Below, piece by piece: positions 32,488 through 37,311 of a stretch of 37,311 bases of DNA (positions within the stretch are counted from its first letter, which is position 1; every line of letters begins with the position of its first letter). Source of the DNA: DASYHQ01 sp038223165. Lineage in GTDB: Bacteria > Planctomycetota > Phycisphaerae > Tepidisphaerales > Tepidisphaeraceae. Both the position numbers and the translations under genes were made by a program. Below the pieces are notes generated by a model. The model did no database searches. It was not told where the DNA came from and saw only the letters and a program-made list of their open reading frames with translations. The DNA lies in NCBI GenBank assembly GCA_038223165.1, contig JBBRHE010000007.1:1-37311 (forward strand), in the 5' to 3' direction.

Positions 32488-34512
32488 ATGAAAATCAGCC
32501 TCCAATGGCTCGCCGACTACCTCCCCGGCCCCCTCGACGCCCACACCGCAAGTGAAGCTTTGACCTTCGGTGGTCTGCCCGTCGAGGTCATCGACCAGGT
32601 TCGCGCCCCCAACGGTGAGACCGACACCGTCATCGACGTTGAGGTCACCAGCAATCGCGGTGACTGCCTCTCCCACGTCGGTGTCGCCCGCGAGCTCGGC
32701 GCGCTGCTGTCGCGCGAGACGAGGCCGGTAATGCCGACCGTCCGGGAATCGACCGAACAAACGACCGGCGCAATCCGTGTGCGCATCGATGCGCCACAAC
32801 TTTGTCCGAAGTACATCGCCCGTGTCATTCGCGGGGTCAACATCGCGCCCAGCCCCGAGTGGATGCAACGCCGCCTGCTCGCGGTCGGTCTGCGTCCGAT
32901 CAATAACGTGGTTGACGTGACGAACTACGTTATGTTCGAACTCGGCCAACCGCTGCACGCGTTTGACTATGCCAAAGTGGCCGGTCAGCAGATTGTCGTC
33001 CGCAACGCGACGCCCGGCGAGAAGCTGACGAGCATCGACGGTCACGAGCGCACACTGTCACCCACCATGCTGGTCATCGCCGACGCCGATAAACCGGTTG
33101 CGCTGGCGGGCGTGATGGGTGGGCGGGACAGCGAGGTGTCTGATGGGACGACGACCATTCTGCTGGAAGCGGCGCGGTTTGAACCCCTTTCCATCCGCAC
33201 GACGGCCCGCTCGCTGACCATGGCCAGCGACAGCTCGTATCGCTTCGAGCGCGGCATCGACCCCACGCTCCCCCGTCGCGCCGTCGACCGCGCCGCCGAG
33301 CTGATCGTGCAATTGGCCGGTGGTGAGTTGCTCGCGGGCATTGTGGAGGCGGGCGAACCCGTTCCATCACCAAAGAAGCTCACCGTGCGATTGTCGCGGA
33401 TCAAACGAATTGTCGGCATTGACATCCCCGCGACCGACGCCGTCGCGGCGTTGTCGCGTCTGGGCTTGGCACCAGTCGCTGCGGGGGATGCGATCAACGT
33501 CGTCGTTCCGCCGCATCGGTTGGACCTGAACATCGAGGCGGATCTCGTCGAGGAAGTCATCCGCGTGCTGGGGTATGACAAAATCCCCGTCAGTGACACG
33601 ATCGCGATCCGCGTCGCGCCCCCGAACACCGACCTGCGCACGATCGAGCGCTTGCGCGCGATCCTGACCGCAGCGGGGTATTTCGAGGCCGTCACGTTCA
33701 GCTTTGTCAGTGACAAGCTCGCAACCGCGTTCGTGCCACCGACCGCCACATCCTTACCGCGGGCGCATCCAGCAGTGCGCAAGGCCGACGCGCACCTGCG
33801 GCCGAGCGTGCTGCCGGGCTTGCTCGAAGCAATCCGTCATAATGAAGCGAACAACGTCCACAACGCCAAGGTCTTCGAGATCGGCGCCGCGTTCTGGCAC
33901 GACGCCGCTGGCAAGCTCGTCGAGACGCGGCGCGTAGCAATGGCTGGCACGCACGACCTGCGCCATTTACGCGGTGTGGTCGAAGCGATGCTGAAGATGC
34001 TCGACGGTGGCCGGTCGATTGAAGTCGTCCCCACCGATTTTCCAGGCTTCGCCACGGGTGCGACCGGTCAGGTGAAGTGGGGCGGAGAGACGATCGGTTA
34101 CATCGGTCAGGTCGACAGATCGATCACGGATAAGGTTGACCTGAAGGCCACCCTCACCGCTGCCGAACTGGACCTGCAACCGTTGATCACCGGCGCGCGT
34201 CACGTGCCGCAGTTGAACCCGTTGCCCAAATACCCCGCTATTCGCCGGGATTTGTCGTTCGTGCTGGCCGATGGGGTGCGTTTTGAACAGGTGGCGCAAC
34301 TGGTCGCCGAGGTGAAGCCCGAGCACCTGGAGGACGTGGAGTTCGTCACCACGTATCGCGGCAAACCGTTGGAGAAAGGGACCAAGAGCGTGACGATCAC
34401 TTTGGTCTTCCGTTCGACGAGCACGACGCTGACGAGCGAAGCGGTGGAGGCATCCGTCGGCCGAGTGACCGAAGCCGCCAAACAACGGCTCAACGCGACG
34501 TTGCGCAGTTAA
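32488..34512 (+). CDS. pheT: Phenylalanine--tRNA ligase beta subunit, short form
   Basis: A 674-residue protein (bacterial PheT is usually about 800). It starts MKISLQWLADYL, then GLPVEVIDQV. It then passes straight to VIDVEVTSNRGDCLSHVGVA at about 50-69, so the OB-fold tRNA-binding domain that normally separates these blocks is absent. The B3/B4 editing region is present (INNVVDVTNYVMFELGQPLHAFD, VALAGVMGG, SSYRFERGID). B5 follows, with LSRIKRIVGI and VVPPHRLDLNIEADLVEEVI. The catalytic-like core has AHPAVRKADAHLRPSVLPGL, and the C-terminal FDX-ACB domain spans PLPKYPAIRRDLSFVLADGV to the end. pheS is not adjacent. The frame is open upstream, but the ATG at 32488 gives the family N-terminus. 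Confidence 0.95.
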   Translation: MKISLQWLADYLPGPLDAHTASEALTFGGLPVEVIDQVRAPNGETDTVIDVEVTSNRGDCLSHVGVARELGALLSRETRPVMPTVRESTEQTTGAIRVRIDAPQLCPKYIARVIRGVNIAPSPEWMQRRLLAVGLRPINNVVDVTNYVMFELGQPLHAFDYAKVAGQQIVVRNATPGEKLTSIDGHERTLSPTMLVIADADKPVALAGVMGGRDSEVSDGTTTILLEAARFEPLSIRTTARSLTMASDSSYRFERGIDPTLPRRAVDRAAELIVQLAGGELLAGIVEAGEPVPSPKKLTVRLSRIKRIVGIDIPATDAVAALSRLGLAPVAAGDAINVVVPPHRLDLNIEADLVEEVIRVLGYDKIPVSDTIAIRVAPPNTDLRTIERLRAILTAAGYFEAVTFSFVSDKLATAFVPPTATSLPRAHPAVRKADAHLRPSVLPGLLEAIRHNEANNVHNAKVFEIGAAFWHDAAGKLVETRRVAMAGTHDLRHLRGVVEAMLKMLDGGRSIEVVPTDFPGFATGATGQVKWGGETIGYIGQVDRSITDKVDLKATLTAAELDLQPLITGARHVPQLNPLPKYPAIRRDLSFVLADGVRFEQVAQLVAEVKPEHLEDVEFVTTYRGKPLEKGTKSVTITLVFRSTSTTLTSEAVEASVGRVTEAAKQRLNATLRS

Positions 34513-34580
34513 CGTGTTCGCACGCTGAAACGGGCTTCGCCACTTCAGAGGCAAGCGCCTTACGCTTTCGAGGAGAATTC

Positions 34581-35063
34581 ATGCGACCCATCGTCCTTAT
34601 CGCGGTCGTCTTGTTGGGCGCGCTTCTGGTCGTCAGTTGCGACCGCGGTTCCACTGGCACGCCCGGGACCGGTGAAACGCCTGCGGTCGAGCCCATCCGA
34701 TCGCGTGCGGATATCGATAAGGAACTCGCTGCGTCGATCGACACCACCGGCTCGATGGAAGCCCGCGCCTGGTTGAACCCTGCCAACGCCAAGCACGTCC
34801 TCTGGAAAACGTGGGACAAGCCCGAGGCCCGCAAGCAGGTCGATGCCCTTTACACCGCCGGTGCCAAACGCGTGGTCGCGATCGACCCCGTCGAAGTGAA
34901 CGGCGCGCGTGTCGTCGCCCAGTTCGTCGTCGAACTACCGGACGCGCCCGACGCCCGCACGAAGGTGTTCGAGTGGATCAAGAATTTTGAGAGCGAGATC
35001 GAAGACGAAGACCCGACGAAGGACGTCGGGCAGAAATTTTACGAGATCAACCTGGATCTGTGA
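34581..35063 (+). CDS. Small lipoprotein, uncharacterised
   Basis: A 160-residue protein with an N-terminal signal of MRPIVLIAVVLLGALLVVSC. The last four residues VVSC form a lipobox, with C20 as the lipidated cysteine that LspA (30491) would expose. A Gly/Thr/Pro-rich linker follows to about residue 45, then a compact alpha/beta domain: MEARAWLNPANAKHVLWKTW, KQVDALYTAGAKRVVAIDPV, then VVAQFVVELPDAPDARTKVF. The end is acidic. I do not recognise the family. The ribosome binding site GAGGAG lies 7 nt before the ATG. It sits 68 bp after pheT on the same strand and may be read through from it. Confidence 0.85.
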   Translation: MRPIVLIAVVLLGALLVVSCDRGSTGTPGTGETPAVEPIRSRADIDKELAASIDTTGSMEARAWLNPANAKHVLWKTWDKPEARKQVDALYTAGAKRVVAIDPVEVNGARVVAQFVVELPDAPDARTKVFEWIKNFESEIEDEDPTKDVGQKFYEINLDL

Positions 35064-35084
35064 GGGCAACGGTCACGCAATGCA

Positions 35085-35284
35085 CCGTAGCATGGGCGGC
35101 TAGCCCATGGTGCTGTACGCAGCGCGTCGGTCGGTACTCCGTCCGAGAAAACAATCGCGCCAGTGAAACCATGACAAACGATTTTCGACGCGAGGAACAA
35201 GATCGCTGCGCTTTTTAACTCGTGCCGAGTACGGCCCGACGCGACGTTGAAACGCCGCACATGGGCGAGCCGCCCATGCTACGG
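35085..35284. repeat. Long inverted-repeat element E in a convergent gap
   Basis: The outer arms 35085-35109 and 35260-35284 match as inverted repeats at 24 of 25 positions (core TAGCATGGGCGGCT). Inner sequence also pairs imperfectly (GCGTCGGTCGGTACTC with GAGTACGGCCCGACGC). The total is 200 bp with no open frame, like a MITE-type element. It begins 21 nt after the lipoprotein gene and ends 18 nt before the opposing gene at 35303. Its core resembles family C at 15330. Confidence 0.8.
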
Positions 35285-35302
35285 GGCCAAAGAAATTCAG
35301 CT

Positions 35303-36049
35303 TCACGTCATCACGATAAACTTGCTCTTCACCTGCTGCTTGACATAAGTCCGTGTGATATCGACCGCAGTGCCTTCGTGCTCGAATTTACCGTGCGTTG
35401 CGAGCCATTTTTGCCCGCGGGCGAAGAAGGTGTCGAAATCGCCCGGTGCCATTTCGCTGGCAAAGTACGTGTCCCTGCGGACGGGAATCACCCGGCAGAT
35501 CGGCTCGCCTTTGGCGATCGTGATCTTCTTGACCGCAGGGTCGAGCTCGATGACCGCGTGCCACGGGTAGCTCGCGGGGTACCAGTCAGTGTCGATGAGT
35601 GCCGTGACGGCTTTCCATGGCCGGGGGAAGTTGGGGATGTCAGTCACGTAGAGCAACTCGTTCGGATCGGTCTTCAGGAACAGATAGCTGCTGACCTTCA
35701 CCTGATGTTTGATGGCTTCATAAACATTGTCTGAGATGGGGTGGGGCAGCTTCTGACCCTTGTCCCAAAACCACGCGAACTGCTGAGACAGCGGCGCACC
35801 AGCGGACTCGTCATTGGCGGCGTAGTCGAAATCACTGTCGATGACGACGTCTGGCTCAACTTTCCACCCACCACGTGCATGAACAAAGGTGATGTCAAAG
35901 TTTGCCAGCAGGTCAAACCCAAACGCATTGGCCGCCCGGATGGGTGGGCATTCCTCGGGCCAACCCTTCCCCGCGGGCCGTTTGACGTAAACATCCCGAG
36001 CCGGCGACGGGGCGAACAGGTCGTGACGGAACTTAAAGTAATGCAGCAT
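35303..36049 (-). CDS. Uncharacterised protein, DUF6065-like
   Basis: A 248-residue soluble protein from the ATG at 36049 (a TTG eleven codons upstream is an alternative). Recognisable blocks, by memory of the DUF6065 family, are IRAANAFGFDLLANFDITFV, FLKTDPNELLYVTDIPNFPR, ALIDTDWYPASYPWHAVIEL and ITIAKGEPICRVIPVRRD. They match in order and spacing, though I cannot search to confirm. The protein is Trp-, Phe- and Asp-rich with no signal peptide or membrane segment. No enzymatic motif is evident. It faces the lipoprotein gene across the element at 35085. Function unknown. Confidence 0.7.
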   Translation of the reverse strand: MLHYFKFRHDLFAPSPARDVYVKRPAGKGWPEECPPIRAANAFGFDLLANFDITFVHARGGWKVEPDVVIDSDFDYAANDESAGAPLSQQFAWFWDKGQKLPHPISDNVYEAIKHQVKVSSYLFLKTDPNELLYVTDIPNFPRPWKAVTALIDTDWYPASYPWHAVIELDPAVKKITIAKGEPICRVIPVRRDTYFASEMAPGDFDTFFARGQKWLATHGKFEHEGTAVDITRTYVKQQVKSKFIVMT

Positions 36050-36183
36050 AGAGGCCCACCAGTGTAAGCGACGCCCCGGCAAAACGCCGCCTGACCCGAT
36101 CGTAATTCAGACCCGTTGACTAGTGGCAAAGGATTCCCATACTGTTCCACCTCCTAGGCGATCAGATCGATCGAACCGGATCA

Positions 36184-36256
36184 GGCCCTGTCGTCTAGAG
36201 GCCTAGGACACGGCCCTTTCAAGGCCGCGACACGGGTTCGAATCCCGTCAGGGTCA
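36184..36256 (+). tRNA. tRNA-Glu (anticodon UUC)
   Basis: A 73-nt cloverleaf. The acceptor stem GGCCCTG pairs with CAGGGTC (one G-U pair), with discriminator A at 36256. The anticodon stem CGGCC/GGCCG encloses the loop CTTTCAA, giving anticodon TTC at 36218-36220. The T arm is ACGGG-TTCGAAT-CCCGT. The D arm holds GTCTAGAGGCCTAGGAC, the usual bacterial Glu form. CCA is not encoded. A strong hairpin follows. Confidence 0.96.
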
Positions 36257-36271
36257 TAGATACCATGATGT

Positions 36272-36297
36272 GAGCCCCGGCTGAAAAGCCGGGGCTC
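36272..36297. terminator. Hairpin after tRNA-Glu, possibly bidirectional
   Basis: GAGCCCCGGC (36272-36281) and GCCGGGGCTC (36288-36297) form a perfect 10-bp stem with the loop TGAAAA. No long T-run follows (GCTTCGTT). It lies 15 nt after the tRNA and 42 nt after the stop of the opposing gene at 36340, so it could end both transcripts. Confidence 0.65.
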
Positions 36298-36339
36298 GCT
36301 TCGTTCCGGTGCTGGGGTGGTGAACCGCTGGATGCCCAC

Positions 36340-37311
36340 TCACGCCGCCTGGTCCAGCCGCTTCATCACCTGCGCTGCGTCGCTCGCCACGATCACCCGC
36401 CTTACATCGTACTTCCCCTCGCTCATCGCCACGATTTCCTCCGACCGTTCGCTCCACTGGTCCCGCAATTCGCGGGCCATCTTCTTCAGCTTCGGGTCGA
36501 TCTTCTTCTTCGGCATCTTCTGCTTCACCTTCGCTTGCTTCACCGTCTCGGTCGCCGTCGTCGCTGCCGTCTGCGGGTCGGGCGTGTAGGTGAAGACCGT
36601 GTTCCCGCGTGTGCGTTCGAAGTACGCGATTCGCTCGTTGACCGACAGCCGCGCCAACTGCGCCGCCGTCAGCTTGACGATCTTCACCGTCGTCGGTGGC
36701 GCGGGCTTTTTCTTCCTCGACGCGCGGGTCGTTTCCGCGACGGATATCCCCGCCTTGCTCGCCACCATCGCCAAAGAATCAAACTCCGTCGCTAACGCTT
36801 CGGGCTTGTCTGCCTTCACCACCTCCACCGGCCGTACGTCCCGCCAATGCACACCGGGCATGATCGGGAACACCAGCCGATCCTCCCGCATCGCCCCCGC
36901 CCCGGTATGACTCGGGTACCACCACGGCGTCGTCACGTCATCAAGCCGGATGCGTTTCTGCCAGAAGATGTGGACGCGTTCGGTGGCATATTTCGGATTG
37001 CGGATTTCCGATTGCGGATTCAAATTCTCATTCCACAATCCGCAATCCGCACTCCGCAATTTCCCCCTGCCTCCCGTCCGAAACGCGATCGCGCTGAAGC
37101 CCATCGCCTCCCAGAACTCATTGGCCTTCAGGTCCTGGGCGCACCAGCAGCAATACAACGTGCACCCTCTGGCCGACCGGTCAAATTGTGCCGCCAGCAA
37201 CCGCGCCGCCACCAGATGCCTGCGATACGCCGGCGTCACGTTCATCTGCGTCACATACCCCACTTCGTCGCGCTTGCAGTACCGGTCGGCAGCCATCAGG
37301 TAGCCGACGGG
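36340..37311 (-). CDS. GNAT-like acetyltransferase with C-terminal extension, 5' end beyond window
   Basis: The frame is open from 37311 to a stop at 36340, 323 residues, so the N-terminus is missing. The first 80 visible residues look like the second half of a GNAT fold: VGYVTQMNVTPAYRRHLVAA, then LYCCWCAQDLKANEFWEAMGF. An unusual insert follows (near NPQSEIRNPKY), encoded by a palindromic repeat. The rest is HIFWQKRIRLDD, then a Lys/Thr-rich tail (VKQAKVKQKMPKKKIDPKLK) of about 150 residues with no recognised fold. The acyl acceptor is unknown. The terminator-like hairpin at 36272 lies 42 nt after its stop. Confidence 0.75.
   Translation of the reverse strand, partial: PVGYLMAADRYCKRDEVGYVTQMNVTPAYRRHLVAARLLAAQFDRSARGCTLYCCWCAQDLKANEFWEAMGFSAIAFRTGGRGKLRSADCGLWNENLNPQSEIRNPKYATERVHIFWQKRIRLDDVTTPWWYPSHTGAGAMREDRLVFPIMPGVHWRDVRPVEVVKADKPEALATEFDSLAMVASKAGISVAETTRASRKKKPAPPTTVKIVKLTAAQLARLSVNERIAYFERTRGNTVFTYTPDPQTAATTATETVKQAKVKQKMPKKKIDPKLKKMARELRDQWSERSEEIVAMSEGKYDVRRVIVASDAAQVMKRLDQAA
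36997..37060. repeat. Palindrome F inside the acetyltransferase-like coding sequence
   Basis: Arms 36997-37020 (ATTGCGGATTTCCGATTGCG...) and 37037-37060 pair at 21 of 24 positions around a 16-nt loop. Built from the unit GCGGATT, it is of a kind scattered in planctomycete-like genomes. It is read in frame on the minus strand as LRSADCGLWNENLNPQSEIR without a stop. Confidence 0.85.

Noticed and set aside
1..37311. CRISPR array or phage/IS element with a transposase
   Set aside because: Repeats here are inverted pairs at irregular sites, not regularly spaced direct repeats. No transposase, integrase or Cas-like protein is encoded in the window.

Overview
The window is a GC-rich bacterial chromosome segment. 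It carries housekeeping genes, a long polysaccharide-type locus and many palindromic interspersed repeats. Gene content and style suggest the Planctomycetota, probably Phycisphaerae or a relative. This rests on the Cys-poor DksA-like protein with a Lys/Ala/Pro-rich tail, LeuRS with an insertion before its APVNWCP segment, multiple Gfo/Idh oxidoreductases, and palindromes of the kind common in that phylum. The assignment is inference; no rRNA or other definitive marker is present.

Layout. 1-4937: the end of a family 4 glycosyltransferase gene running off the left edge, divergent rsgA (ribosome-assembly GTPase without its usual zinc knuckle), a SirB1-like protein, a small tail-anchored protein and a divergent one-TM protein. 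5011-6585: rnd (RNase D) followed by an FmdB-type zinc-ribbon gene. 6875-9998 (+): a stand-alone receiver protein, a family 4 uracil-DNA glycosylase and dnaA, ending in a clear terminator at 10036-10067. 10210-13779 (-): leuS followed by a CYTH phosphatase gene.

14341-25794 (-) is an 11.4-kb, tightly packed run of eleven genes. It holds two Gfo/Idh oxidoreductases, an SDR, two NDP-sugar epimerase/dehydratases, three SAM methyltransferases, two GT2 enzymes of the polyprenyl-phosphate glycosyltransferase type, and a polytopic GT-C-like membrane protein. The likely logic is that the reductases and epimerases make an unusual NDP-sugar, the GT2 enzymes load sugars onto a polyprenyl phosphate, the membrane protein uses the lipid-linked sugar outside the membrane, and the methyltransferases decorate sugar or glycan. 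No Wzx flippase, Wzy polymerase or ABC exporter is visible.

26526-37311: a secreted TPR/gluzincin peptidase-like protein, ribD, lspA and a DksA-like gene in one direction; divergent short pheT and a lipoprotein gene; an uncharacterised DUF6065-like protein; tRNA-Glu(UUC); and an acetyltransferase-like gene cut by the right edge.

The most striking non-gene signal is the set of large palindromes. One family has three copies, each 38-58 nt downstream of a stop codon. Others sit in convergent or divergent gaps. Two lie in frame inside coding sequences: in the N-terminus and signal peptide of the peptidase-like protein, and in the middle of the acetyltransferase. This resembles the protein-coding palindromic elements known from Rickettsia.
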